From a virus: DNA of 64,000 nucleotides. The position numbers and the translations under genes were made by a program. Positions 9,453-18,148 of the stretch are shown in pieces. Every line of letters starts with the position of its first letter. Within the stretch, counting starts at the first letter, position 1. Location: positions 1 through 64,000 of the IMG/VR virus record IMGVR_UViG_3300025000_000078; one strand, given 5' to 3'. Below the pieces are notes generated by a model. It had not been told where the DNA came from and searched no databases. It worked only from the letters and a program-made list of their open reading frames with translations.

Positions 9453-10716
9453 AGCGATTGACTACAGAAAGAGAATTAAAGATCAGGTCAACTCTTTCAC
9501 CAGTCTCTAAAAATGGCATTTTATCATCAGGTCGTATTTCAGATATAACACCTTTATTACCATATCTACCCGTTACCTTTTGACCTACTTCTAAATAAGC
9601 ATTTTTTTCAACTAAAAATTCTATTACTATATTGGAAAATACTGAATTATTTTCTTCTCTCCATTTATATCTTTCATCCAATATGTTTTTTGCTTTTCTC
9701 ATATAGAAACTTACTTCTCTAGAATATTTAGAGCCAGAGTCAATTATTTGTTTACATCTTTTAAATATCCTCTCATAGTAAACTAATTGCATTTTATAAT
9801 ATTTCATTATCTGTCTATTGAAATCATTTTCTTCTAATTCATCTAAAGTTTTATTACAATAGATATCTATATCAATAATCTTACCTTTACCTTCGATAAA
9901 GAATAATATATCAGAAGTAAAATCAATCCTTCTAAGATTAGATTTTTTTAAATCATATAACAATTGATTATTATGAATTCTTCTCTTAGCACAAATTATT
10001 TTATCTTTAACATATTCATTTATATCAGGAAAAGTTTTATAATTATTTGCATTACCATAGATATTACAAAAAATATCATTATCATTTAATGATACCTTAA
10101 CTCTTTCAACCTCTGTTGAAACCATTCTTTTTGATAATGATTCTGAACATACAATAGCATCCTCTATTGTATGATTTTCTAGAAGATACATGAATTTAAC
10201 ATTAGTACCATAGCAATAATTCATATCTTCATCATAAGATGCACTCTTATAAAGAACTTCTCCCTTATTTATTAAATTTCCAACTTCTTTACTATCAATA
10301 TTCTGATTATTATATTTAAACCCGTATCGTTCTGTTAAATCTTCAACTCCTTTTTTCTCTATAATATCATAATAATCATTTTCTTTATCATATGTGAATA
10401 ATAAATATAATTGTTCATCATTTACTCCATCTGTAAATTTACTAATTTTATCAATAATAACACAACTATTTTTAACTTTTTTATAACCAGTTGAATTTTT
10501 ACCAACTATATTTTCATAATTAGTAAATATTCTTGGAAACTCCGGTTTATTTAAAGTAACACATTGTTTCAAATGAGCCGTAAACATAATATTTCTTGAC
10601 GAACTAATATAACCTGGATTTGTTAAAAGGGTCATTCCAAATACATCATCTTTACCTTGAAATTCTTTTTCCTTCTGTTCTAATATTTCTTTCAATGACA
10701 TTGTGTTTTTAGACAA
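9453..10716 (-). CDS. RNA polymerase beta subunit, C-terminal half (exon 1)
   Basis: With exon 2 this encodes 747 residues of the C-terminal half of RNAP beta, split from the N-half as in phiKZ/AR9-like phages. Motifs: NPGYISSSRNIMFTAHLKQ near residue 33 (beta fork region); EDAIVCSESLSKRM near 181 (the 'edAivis.rl' segment); and GQKVTGRYGNKGVISEI, the conserved 'GDK.aGRHGNKGVis' catalytic-centre segment, near 385. The start is TTG at 10716, eight bases after AGGAGG. A candidate promoter lies 50 nt upstream. The beta-N gene lies at the left window edge; ligase and two unknown genes sit between them. Confidence 0.9.
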
Positions 10717-10765
10717 ATCAAAACCTCCTATTTAAAAGATTATTATTGAGAATGTATACACATAT

Positions 10766-10775
10766 ATAATATATA
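10766..10775 (-). promoter_or_regulatory. Candidate phage promoter motif upstream of RNAP beta-C
   Basis: TATATATTAT on the minus strand, 50 nt before the start at 10716. It lies within the loop of an inverted repeat (GAGAATGT...ACATTCTC) that may also terminate the preceding recombinase mRNA. Confidence 0.45.
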
Positions 10776-10803
10776 CATACACATTCTCTAGTTTTTTTCT
10801 AAT

Positions 10804-11265
10804 TTATACAGCTTCTTTAAATTGTTTTTCTTGTGATTTTTCTAATCTGTCACATAATTCAAAGATATTTAATAATTGCCCATTTTCATCTGGTTCAACA
10901 TGTGATAATTGTTTTTCTAATATAGGTAATGATTTATTAAATAATTCATATCTTAATTTTTCATTTGTAAGAAACTCTTTTCTAAACTTTCTAGTATCAA
11001 ATTTAATATCTTTTAAACCTTCAATATATTTATAAGGGTTACGACCAGCAATTAATTCATTATCTTCAGCAAATCTTAATTGAGTTAAAATAGGATCAAA
11101 TCCAGTAGACTGGTCATAAATAAGATTTACAAATTGACCAGCTTTATTAGTTCTAGATTTTAAAAATTCAGCTCTTACACCAAAACCATCAAAACCATGT
11201 TCCTCTTTTTTAAACTTTTCTGAACCTAAAGCAATAAAATTTATTAATAAATTAGCATAATAGAT
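10804..11265 (-). CDS. RecA/UvsX-like recombinase, exon 3
   Basis: Starts right after the intron G at 11266. The protein continues IYYANLLINFIALGSEKF and then a basic FGVRAEFLKSRTNKAGQ segment typical of the beta-strand core after the L2 loop of RecA/UvsX proteins. It encodes 153 residues and ends at TAA before 10804. The in-frame ATG visible at 11277 is intronic and is not a real start. Confidence 0.85.
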   Translation of the reverse strand: MYYANLLINFIALGSEKFKKEEHGFDGFGVRAEFLKSRTNKAGQFVNLIYDQSTGFDPILTQLRFAEDNELIAGRNPYKYIEGLKDIKFDTRKFRKEFLTNEKLRYELFNKSLPILEKQLSHVEPDENGQLLNIFELCDRLEKSQEKQFKEAV

Positions 11266-11673
11266 CGATATATTCACATTGGTCGTCAGTCAATGCAGTT
11301 CTCTTATGAACTTCCCTAATTTTCACTAGGATACTAGACTATATCTTCATCCTTAATACAATAATGTATTAAGGAGTTACCCATTTCGTAAAGAACTCTG
11401 AAAAGTTCACCTCACCATTATTGACTTGTGAGTCTACTCCTACTCTACTAAAAGTAGCGTCATCAGATAGTCGTTGAACTTTATTCTAATAATATTAATA
11501 TATTAGAATCTTAGCTGCGGATTACCTAATTTCTTACCTTGTTACCATACCTAAGGCATTACCCTTCGCCACTATAATATTGCTATTATAGTTTGGTAGT
11601 AAGAGATTTAAAGGGCTTCCCCGACAATTAAAGTAGTATTAACATAATATTACTATTATGCCACCCTAAATTT
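11266..11673 (-). ncRNA. Group I intron 2 of recA-like gene (408 nt, no ORF)
   Basis: The 5' splice follows GCACCT at 11674; CACCT pairs with GGGTG with a U.G pair at the cut. P is the reverse of 11619-11633, Q of 11511-11523, R of 11465-11480 and S of 11334-11346. It ends at G 11266. It has no endonuclease gene, so any mobility would depend on a nuclease supplied in trans. The middle of the R-S region differs from its sister introns, but the 3' part is nearly the same. Confidence 0.88.
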
Positions 11674-11688
11674 AGGTGCATTCCCACC
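11674..11688 (-). CDS. RecA/UvsX-like recombinase, 15-nt micro-exon 2
   Basis: GGTGGGAATGCACCT encodes exactly GGNAP. Joined to exons 1 and 3 it gives SIPGGNAPIYYANLLIN, the expected L2/DNA-binding-loop segment (compare 'TGGNALKFYA' in RecA and 'PGGRAP.YYA' in phage relatives). The upstream intron ends with ACG and the downstream one begins after CCT. Both junctions obey group I rules and keep phase 0. Confidence 0.85.
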
Positions 11689-12077
11689 CGTAATGTTCAC
11701 ACTATTCGTTAGATAGTGCAGTTCTCCTATGAACTTCCCTAGAATTTCCCTAGGATACCAGACTATATCATCATCTCTATATTTTCATATATAGATGCTT
11801 CCTATTTCGATTTAAGGGAATCTCACCCACTCACTTGAGCCCTACTCCTATTGCTTATTTCAAAGCCAAGGGATAGTCGTTGAACCTTTCTCTAATAAAT
11901 TAGAGGCTTGGCTGCGGATCACTCAATCCTAAAACATTATTACTATACCTTAGATAGTTAATCTAAGCCATTAATACATTACTATATTAATTTAGTAGTT
12001 TTAGGCTCTAAGAGATTCCCCGACAATTAAAGAAGTTATTCAACATACATTACTGTATGAGGACCCACAAATCTCGA
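11689..12077 (-). ncRNA. Group I intron 1 of recA-like gene (389 nt, no ORF)
   Basis: The 5' splice follows ATACCT at 12078; ACCT pairs with GGGT downstream with a U.G pair at the cut. P is the reverse of 12017-12032, Q of 11909-11920, R of 11871-11885 and S of 11759-11770. It ends at G 11689. It holds no open reading frame. The R-to-S segment, with its CACCCACTCACTTGAGCCC stretch on the plus strand, is almost identical to that of four other introns here. Confidence 0.88.
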
Positions 12078-12851
12078 AGGTATCGACTGGTCCATCTTCA
12101 TATATAATAACTGTGGTTGTGTTTTATTCATTGGAGAAATTTCTATTTTTTGATTAATATGATTTATTGCAATAACATTTATATTATATGCTTTTATAAT
12201 TGGCATCAGTCTCTTATAGAATTGAGCTAATGCTTTAGCAACTCTATTAGCATATGTTCCACCTTCCATTTCATTAGAAGTATCTTTTGAAGCAACAGTT
12301 GGGATTGAGTCAATAATCATAATCGTTGGAACAAAAGCTTTAATCGGTCTATTAAATTCATCGAATAATCCAGTATTATAAGTATAGTCTTTTCTATTAG
12401 CTTCTTTTTCCTGAGCTATTTCAACTATACTATTAAATATATCTTCAATATAATTTTTTTCTTGTTTTAATATATATTTATCATCAAGTTCTTGTTGTGT
12501 CATAGATGTTACATTTTTTATTCTGGTGTACGATAAAACTTGTTCTAAATCAAAATGTTGAACAAATGCATTATCATCAAATCTTCTAACAATATTAGCG
12601 GCAATTTGAATAGCAAAAGTAGTTTTAGCGGTACCAGATTTACCTATGATTGTCATAAAAGTACCACCGACTATACCAATAGAAGAATATGTTGTTATTA
12701 AAGTTTCATCTAAACCTCTAACTTCAACCATATACCCATTCCTATAATCAAATGGTACAAAACCTGTTGGATAACAAATCGATGTTTGTGTTGGATTAAA
12801 TAAACCTTTTTTATCCTTTTCTCTTAATCTTGAAAGCATTTTATTAGCCAT
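12078..12851 (-). CDS. RecA/UvsX-like recombinase, exon 1
   Basis: ATP-dependent strand-exchange protein of the RecA/UvsX family. Spliced, it has 416 residues (774+15+462 nt). Walker A is GKSGTAKTT at 70-78, Walker B IMIID at 177-181, and the NHINQ segment before the L2 loop is near 230. Exon 1 ends at DQSIP, just before the GG of the DNA-binding loop, and the two introns bracket this loop. The ATG follows AAAGGGGGATTG. Expected role: phage recombination-dependent replication and repair. Exact subfamily (RecA, UvsX or Sak4-like) not settled. Confidence 0.88.
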
Positions 12852-12930
12852 TTTTCTTTAACAATCCCCCTTTTTATTATTTACCCTTATATGATAGTTG
12901 TTCTAAATATAAAATTCTAAAAATATAAAA

Positions 12931-12963
12931 AAATAAAGAATGGAATTTAACCATTCTTTATTT
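12931..12963 (-). terminator. Terminator after 310-aa paralogue
   Basis: A perfect 13-bp stem (AAATAAAGAATGG and complement), following the stop at 12981 and continuing into T-rich sequence on the minus strand. Confidence 0.75.
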
Positions 12964-12980
12964 TTAATAAATTAGATAAT

Positions 12981-13913
12981 TTAATATTTTTGTTTTAAAA
13001 TATTTCCGTTATTCAACATAATGAAGAATATCTTAAAATCATGTTCCAACAGAGATAACGCATTGGAGTAAAACTTTTTAACCCTATTGTTATAATACTC
13101 AGAGTCAACAAATAGAGTTACTGCATTAAATCTCTGTGCTTTTATTTCTTTAATAATATACGGTAATTCAATATTGTTAAATTCCACAATATTGAAAGCA
13201 GAAGTATTACTGAATTTTGGATGTAATTCACGTAATTTATTAACATCCGACTTAAGTGCAAAAATGGTATGAGTAGGTCTACTTGGTCTGAAATTAGATA
13301 TGATATACGGTCTATATTCTTTTTCATTCTTAGAATCTAGAATTTTTTTAGAATATACAACCTTGCCGACAACTTCCGTGATAATTTCAGTACCTTCAAC
13401 AACGTCTTTAATCTCTTCATCATTAATGGTGACAGTATATACTACATCTGATTTGGTGTATTTGTCATACAGTCTAATTTCTAGTGGTTTAGATCTTTTA
13501 TTAACAGCTACAATAAGGGTTAGTTCACCATCAAGTAGATAATGTTCTAACACAGAGATGAAATCTTTACTAATACTGACAATCATCCTCTTACCAACAT
13601 TCAAAGTGATTAACAAAATGTCGGTATTATGGTTATTTTTACTCTGAATTATAAACGGATTAAAATCCTTTTTCCCATGTATAAGACTTGTCAATTTTTC
13701 ACTATCACCAAGAATAACAGGCTCTTTCATTTTAACAAGTTTTGATACAGTGTCACTATCCAGTGGTGTAACTATTTCTTTCATACAACGAATGAAACAA
13801 TGCATGTCATTTACAGGCGAATCTTTTCTTTTAAAGAATGAACCAGTTCTCTCATTAAAATCATTATTATTTATCTCCCAAGGTCTCGGACTTTCGTTAA
13901 AAAGTAATATCAT
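12981..13913 (-). CDS. Hypothetical protein, paralogue of the 303-aa neighbour
   Basis: No known function. 310 residues, clearly homologous along its length to the next gene upstream (13963-14874). Shared: MI.LFN..PWEI at the start; GKKDFNPFI versus GHKDFNPFI near 80-100; a RPSRPT/RPKRPT segment; FNAVTLFVDSEYY versus YNAITLFIDADHY; and endings LNNGNILKQKY versus LNTGSIVQYKY. No membrane segment or catalytic motif recognised. It follows its twin in the same transcription unit after a 49-nt gap. Confidence 0.75.
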   Translation of the reverse strand: MILLFNESPRPWEINNNDFNERTGSFFKRKDSPVNDMHCFIRCMKEIVTPLDSDTVSKLVKMKEPVILGDSEKLTSLIHGKKDFNPFIIQSKNNHNTDILLITLNVGKRMIVSISKDFISVLEHYLLDGELTLIVAVNKRSKPLEIRLYDKYTKSDVVYTVTINDEEIKDVVEGTEIITEVVGKVVYSKKILDSKNEKEYRPYIISNFRPSRPTHTIFALKSDVNKLRELHPKFSNTSAFNIVEFNNIELPYIIKEIKAQRFNAVTLFVDSEYYNNRVKKFYSNALSLLEHDFKIFFIMLNNGNILKQKY

Positions 13914-13962
13914 GTTTATCTCTCCCCTATTTTATTATTTTTTATCTTTTAATTACATTTTT

Positions 13963-14874
13963 TTAATATTTATATTGTACTATGGAACCAGTGTTTAATA
14001 AAATAAACACTACTCTGAACTTTGATGTGAGTTCTTTTAGTATTACCTTATATCTATCTTCTTCTTCATAATGATCAGCATCAATAAATAAAGTTATAGC
14101 ATTATATTGTTTATCTTTTATTTCTTCTATTATGTCTCTGACATTTTCAAGTTTTTCATCCCAAAAAGTATACATATTATGATATTGTAAACTATTTCTG
14201 TAAAATTTTTCAATTACATTTTCCAATCTCGGATATATATCAACGGAACATATAATTATCTGTGTAGGTCTCTTCGGTCTATTGTTTTTTATTTTTATAG
14301 GTGTTGGTACATAAGATAGATTTAATCTCTGTATATTTTTCATACAGGTTAAATCAAGATTTTGATTATAAAATATAATATATTCTATAATTTCTTTCTC
14401 TTTTTTATCATAAAGAGAAATTATAAATTCAGAATCTATTGTATCCTCCATTGATAACACTATACTTAGGTGATGTCTATTGAGAATATGTTCAATAATA
14501 AAATTTCTACCCATTTCCATATCAAAAGCAATTTTACCATTAATTTCTAAACTTAATAATAAAACATTTCTGTTTTTACCGTCGTATATCGAATGTTTAA
14601 TAAATGGATTAAAATCTTTATGACCAAATACAACGCTGGTATTGTCATCACAAATTTTAACAACATCTTCAGTTTTAGAAAAATTATTAACATGTGTTTT
14701 TATTTTTTCTAAAAAATCTCTCTCATATGACGTTATTGATATACCACAATTATAATGAGGCTTTATATTATCTTTGTTTTTGACTATTCCATAATCCTTA
14801 GAAATTCTTAAATGTTTTTCCCCTTCTCTGGATATTTCCCAAGGGGTTTTTGTATTATTAAACAAATAAATCAT
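13963..14874 (-). CDS. Hypothetical protein, paralogue of the 310-aa neighbour
   Basis: 303 residues; the first gene of a tandem duplicate pair. The pair is old: conserved blocks at the start, the DFNPFI motif, the central RP.RPT motif and the C-terminal third are separated by diverged stretches. ATG after a GGCGGAG site. Function unknown. Retention of both copies suggests divided roles or a heteromer. Confidence 0.75.
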   Translation of the reverse strand: MIYLFNNTKTPWEISREGEKHLRISKDYGIVKNKDNIKPHYNCGISITSYERDFLEKIKTHVNNFSKTEDVVKICDDNTSVVFGHKDFNPFIKHSIYDGKNRNVLLLSLEINGKIAFDMEMGRNFIIEHILNRHHLSIVLSMEDTIDSEFIISLYDKKEKEIIEYIIFYNQNLDLTCMKNIQRLNLSYVPTPIKIKNNRPKRPTQIIICSVDIYPRLENVIEKFYRNSLQYHNMYTFWDEKLENVRDIIEEIKDKQYNAITLFIDADHYEEEDRYKVILKELTSKFRVVFILLNTGSIVQYKY

Positions 14875-14942
14875 TATACTCCGCCTTCTCTCTATTTTAT
14901 TTTACCAATCTTTTCTATTTAATAATTTTGTTTATTTACAAA

Positions 14943-15299
14943 TTATTTTTTAATTGAAACTTCATCATAAAAATGAATAAATATTTTGTATTTACCAATA
15001 CATAAGACATTATCTGATGGAAGTTTATTCCAATCAGAACAAATCTCTCTAATTATATTTTTTATTTTATAAAACACTTCAACATTTTCTTGTATTAATA
15101 CATTAATAAAACCATAAGCAGAACTATTATTTTCCTCAATAATACAAGATTCATAATGACTAAAAAACAATTCATTTATTTCTTCTGTAAGTTTTAAGTA
15201 TTGTAATAATCTTTTATATACTGATAATTTTAAACCTTCTCCTAGTCTATTAAAATAAAAAGCACCATCGTATTTACCTTCATTTAACATATTTATCAT
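14943..15299 (-). CDS. Hypothetical protein (118 aa)
   Basis: Not recognised. A small protein with a helical middle part and three scattered cysteines. The AAAGGAT site allows either the ATG at 15299 or the in-frame ATG at 15290. It lies just upstream of the paralogue pair and may share its mRNA. Confidence 0.6.
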   Translation of the reverse strand: MINMLNEGKYDGAFYFNRLGEGLKLSVYKRLLQYLKLTEEINELFFSHYESCIIEENNSSAYGFINVLIQENVEVFYKIKNIIREICSDWNKLPSDNVLCIGKYKIFIHFYDEVSIKK

Positions 15300-15318
15300 T
15301 TATCCTTTCTAAAATAAA

Positions 15319-15352
15319 TTTAATATAAGGTTGATTAATCAACCTTATATTA
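15319..15352 (-). terminator. Palindromic terminator after 284-aa gene
   Basis: A near-perfect palindrome centred near 15335 (AAGGTTGATTAATCAACCTT core), immediately after the gene ending at 15364. Confidence 0.65.
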
Positions 15353-15363
15353 AATATTATTTT

Positions 15364-16212
15364 TTATAGAAATTTCTTATTTTTCATATTAGAAATAACG
15401 TCTGATACTTTCGGATATGTTTCAGAACTTATCTGTGTAAATTGAATCCGACGAGCACTATCTTTACCTCGTTTATCATCTCTTTCACGGCGGTCAATAA
15501 AATAGGTAAGCCTTTCTTTAATTTCTTTCTTTTTACATTCTTCAAGATAAGAAAGAATAAAGTTAGTTAAAATATTCCACGTTACCATCTGCTTATCATC
15601 CAAATGACGGATAATATCTTTACGCTCTAAAGATATCTCCATCACAACAATATTAAGAAATTCTTCATTGAATAACAACATGAAGAGTTTCTTCAATATT
15701 TTATTGTCAAGTTTCAATTCAACATCTTTACTCATAGCGTACATTTTACGAATTAATCGCTGTACGTATATGCCGACAACCCTTTCATTTTCAACCATAT
15801 CCCTAGATGGTAAAATAGCCAGTAATTCCTTAATTGTACTTTCATCTAAATCAACTTTCTTCTTTATCTTTTTAACTTTCTTTTTAAGTAAATCATCAAT
15901 TATACTACAATAAATTTCATTTACATCATTTTCAACTTTCCCATGGTTTCTCTCCAGGAAGTTATAAATTAATACAACTACCGCCAAGTCCTGGTCATTG
16001 TCTTTATTATCTTTAATGACCTTCTTCAAAGTTTTAGCAAATTTTAAATCCATCATTTTCTCAAATATGACGGATACTATGTCCTGCTCTTTAAAACCTC
16101 TTTTAATATAAAAGCTTGTGAGGTCTGAAAGGTTATCGGAGATAACACGAATCCTCTCATCTTTATTCATTTTCTTAGGTTTCCATTCTTTCAATAAATC
16201 TTTTACTGACAT
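15364..16212 (-). CDS. Hypothetical all-helical protein (282 aa)
   Basis: Not recognised. Starts MSVKDLLKEWKPKK; the ATG at 16212 has better spacing to GGAGG than the ATG at 16218. Lysine-rich (notably KKKVKKIKKKVD near 133) and probably helical throughout, with a basic C-terminal RRERDDKRGKDSARR segment that could bind nucleic acid. Monocistronic, with its own promoter-like motif and terminator. Confidence 0.65.
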   Translation of the reverse strand: MSVKDLLKEWKPKKMNKDERIRVISDNLSDLTSFYIKRGFKEQDIVSVIFEKMMDLKFAKTLKKVIKDNKDNDQDLAVVVLIYNFLERNHGKVENDVNEIYCSIIDDLLKKKVKKIKKKVDLDESTIKELLAILPSRDMVENERVVGIYVQRLIRKMYAMSKDVELKLDNKILKKLFMLLFNEEFLNIVVMEISLERKDIIRHLDDKQMVTWNILTNFILSYLEECKKKEIKERLTYFIDRRERDDKRGKDSARRIQFTQISSETYPKVSDVISNMKNKKFL

Positions 16213-16327
16213 TATCATATTCCTCCTTTTAAATTTTACAATAAGTTTCTAATATTAATTTGTTGTTTATTTACAAATTAATTTTTAAAATATCCACTCC
16301 TTAAAAATTTATTCCGTATACTTAAAA

Positions 16328-16337
16328 ATAATATATA
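16328..16337 (-). promoter_or_regulatory. Candidate phage promoter motif
   Basis: TATATATTAT on the minus strand, about 115 nt upstream of the gene starting at 16212. The 205-nt gap here holds no other feature that I can see. Confidence 0.4.
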
Positions 16338-16368
16338 TTTATAAATTAAATATAATTTTTATGTAATA

Positions 16369-16409
16369 ATAAAAAAATAGATATTGGATTATTATTACCC
16401 ATATCTATT
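16369..16409 (-). terminator. Terminator after DUF6273-like gene
   Basis: AAATAGATAT... pairs with ATATCTATTT across an AT-rich loop, after the stop at 16423; a T-run exits on the minus strand. Confidence 0.6.
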
Positions 16410-16422
16410 TTATATAACTAAT

Positions 16423-17121
16423 TTAAATAGCAGTTTCTAAAGTATAAATCACATCTTTATCTGGAGAATTAAATAATAATGGAATATCATTCGATATATT
16501 TAAAGCTGGACGAACACCATGAAACATATTACTACTAGAATCATATAAATATCCTAAATGATTGATATAAAGTAGTCCCTCTGAAGAGCAACGTAACCAC
16601 CACGCCCAACCATCATCTTTTTTTATTTTTATTTTATTAATTGTGCAATTACTTTCTTTAAAACATTGTTCAGATAAAGGTGTTATAAAACTTTTTGATC
16701 CATCAAAGATAGGTAAACGAACACCTTTTTTAATAAGTCCTATTTCTACTAATGATAAAAGAAATACTTTATCTATCAGTTCATCATATTTATATTTACA
16801 AGGATCATCATCTGATATGATTTCAACATTAGTATCTAAAATTTTAGAAAATTCTTCGGTAGTAAAATGACTTAAAAATCCTGAAACAGTATTCAACCAA
16901 TTACGTATATCAGAATTAGTGTATGAAGTTAATTTATCTTTTGAAAAAGGACGTAAATCAATGATTCTATCTGTTAATAAAGTAACTGAATTTTCAGGAT
17001 AACCAGGATGGTTCTTAGCAGCAATTCTCCAAATAATAGGTGAAACCTCATTATCACCAACTTTATAACTACCAAATCTAATCTTATCACCAATACCTAA
17101 TTCATTAACTAATTTAGACAT
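16423..17121 (-). CDS. DUF6273-like (C-type-lectin-like) protein
   Basis: 232 residues matching the family seen in many Firmicutes and their phages. IIWRIAA is followed by VTLLTDRIIDLRPF, then YTNSDIRNWLN, FLSHFTTEEF, WAWWLRCSSEG and FHGVRPALNIS near the end. This order (WR...LLT...S.IR.WLN...WWLR...G.RPA) is typical of DUF6273, which is related to the formylglycine-generating/C-lectin fold and often acts as an exposed recognition domain. The actual ligand is unknown. ATG after GGAGG. It lies next to a DUF7448-like gene. Confidence 0.75.
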   Translation of the reverse strand: MSKLVNELGIGDKIRFGSYKVGDNEVSPIIWRIAAKNHPGYPENSVTLLTDRIIDLRPFSKDKLTSYTNSDIRNWLNTVSGFLSHFTTEEFSKILDTNVEIISDDDPCKYKYDELIDKVFLLSLVEIGLIKKGVRLPIFDGSKSFITPLSEQCFKESNCTINKIKIKKDDGWAWWLRCSSEGLLYINHLGYLYDSSSNMFHGVRPALNISNDIPLLFNSPDKDVIYTLETAI

Positions 17122-17213
17122 TGATATACCTCCTATTTTTTATTTTTAAATAATTTTATTCGGTATAAATTAGATTATAAAATTTACACCGAATAAAATA
17201 TAATAGTATTATA

Positions 17214-17645
17214 TTATAATGTTAATGAAGTTATTTGTACAAAATCAGCTGATTCTGAATAATAACCATTAGATGTACCATACCAACTAATTGTCACATA
17301 TCCTTTTATTGTTGCAAGTTTATAGAATGTCCAACTATAACTTGTTTCCCCATCATCTTTATTACCAGAATCACTTGTTTCTTCGGCCATTAAGATAGGT
17401 GAATCAATCAAATCTTCAATATTTCCAATTATATCATGCATATCAACTGATTCACAACACAACTGACAATGAAACATAGAATAAATTGCACCATCCGAAC
17501 AGTAGAAATTTATTTTTTCACTACTTTTATCGATATCAATTTTAGTTAAGGTTTTTCCAATAAGTTCATTGAAGGGTAATGTAATAAAGTATTCTTCACA
17601 GTTAACAACTATTTTTTTCAATTTTTTATTTTTTTTCTTTTTCAA
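17214..17645 (-). CDS. DUF7448-like protein
   Basis: About 143 residues. After a very lysine-rich start comes [59 protein letters not shown] and SNGYYSE, which match the DUF7448 pattern (HxQdCCE.V..eDi, TWTFYk.aT.kG.VtirWyG.SNGYYSE). Function unknown; common in phage accessory regions. The TTG at 17645 is preferred over the GTG at 17654, which lies within the AGGGGTG ribosome site. A promoter-like motif lies 40 nt upstream. Confidence 0.75.
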   Translation of the reverse strand: MKKKKNKKLKKIVVNCEEYFITLPFNELIGKTLTKIDIDKSSEKINFYCSDGAIYSMFHCQLCCESVDMHDIIGNIEDLIDSPILMAEETSDSGNKDDGETSYSWTFYKLATIKGYVTISWYGTSNGYYSESADFVQITSLTL

Positions 17646-17684
17646 TAGTTTCACCCCTAATATAAAATTTTAATTTCTTTAATT

Positions 17685-17694
17685 ATAATATATA
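17685..17694 (-). promoter_or_regulatory. Candidate phage promoter motif
   Basis: TATATATTAT on the minus strand, 31-40 nt before the DUF7448-like gene. Confidence 0.45.
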
Positions 17695-17733
17695 TTTATA
17701 TTCTCTTTTTATATGTTCCTAAAAATATAAAAA

Positions 17734-17768
17734 ATAATAAGATGTGTCTTTTAAACACATCTTATTAT
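17734..17768 (-). terminator. Terminator after small 53-aa gene
   Basis: A perfect 14-bp stem (ATAATAAGATGTGT and complement) with a 7-nt loop, 5 nt after the stop at 17773. Confidence 0.7.
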
Positions 17769-17772
17769 AAAA

Positions 17773-17934
17773 TTATTTACTTAGATTTTCTAAATTAGTT
17801 TTTACAGATGATTCAATTAAAGTCTCTAGTTCATCTTTTTTCTTAACTTTTTTCTTTGTTGGATCTTTAATATCAAGTCCAGCAAAGACACCAACTTCAG
17901 TTATTATACATAAATCTTCTTCCTTATTTAACAT
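17773..17934 (-). CDS. Hypothetical small protein (53 aa)
   Basis: A short gene with a very good ribosome site (AAGGAGGTG, 6 nt before the ATG). It encodes MLNKEEDLCIITEVGVFAG, a KKKVKKKDELE basic stretch and an ...NLENLSK end. It begins 16 nt after the RNAP beta-like exon stop at 17951 and is followed by a terminator, so it is the last gene of that unit. Function unknown. Confidence 0.65.
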   Translation of the reverse strand: MLNKEEDLCIITEVGVFAGLDIKDPTKKKVKKKDELETLIESSVKTNLENLSK

Positions 17935-17950
17935 TTTATTCACCTCCTTA

Positions 17951-18148
17951 TTATTTTAAAGATTTCTTAACTAACAAACCTTTTGTAACTAGGTCAGACA
18001 AAATTCCCATTGATATTAAGTGAACATCAATTAAATTTAAAGTCACTTTATTTTCAACGTTATTAGTTAAACTATTTAAAGAAACAAAACCTTTTTGTGC
18101 TATTTGTGCATACATTTCATTTTTCATGACCATATCATCTGATCTAGG
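17951..18148 (-). CDS. Second RNAP beta C-terminal-like protein (exon 2)
   Basis: Begins at CCT after the intron G at 18149. The exon continues PRSDDMVMKNEMYAQIAQKG and ends ...VHLISMGILSDLVTKG plus a basic tail. PRSDD joined to the exon 1 end (ALREFMG) corresponds to the 'sDDv.gR...Y.aI.kg' segment near the end of bacterial beta. The ATG at 18160 in the raw frame is intronic. Confidence 0.72.
   Translation of the reverse strand, partial: PRSDDMVMKNEMYAQIAQKGFVSLNSLTNNVENKVTLNLIDVHLISMGILSDLVTKGLLVKKSLK

Noticed and set aside
13142-13998. Several short frames on both strands across the paralogue pair (for example 13750-13998 plus)
   Set aside because: They overlap well-supported paralogous genes and have no ribosome sites.
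16423-17121. A diversity-generating retroelement target (DUF6273/C-lectin-like gene)
   Set aside because: I see no reverse transcriptase gene and no template repeat nearby; the gene's 3' end has no obvious adenine-variable duplicate in the window.
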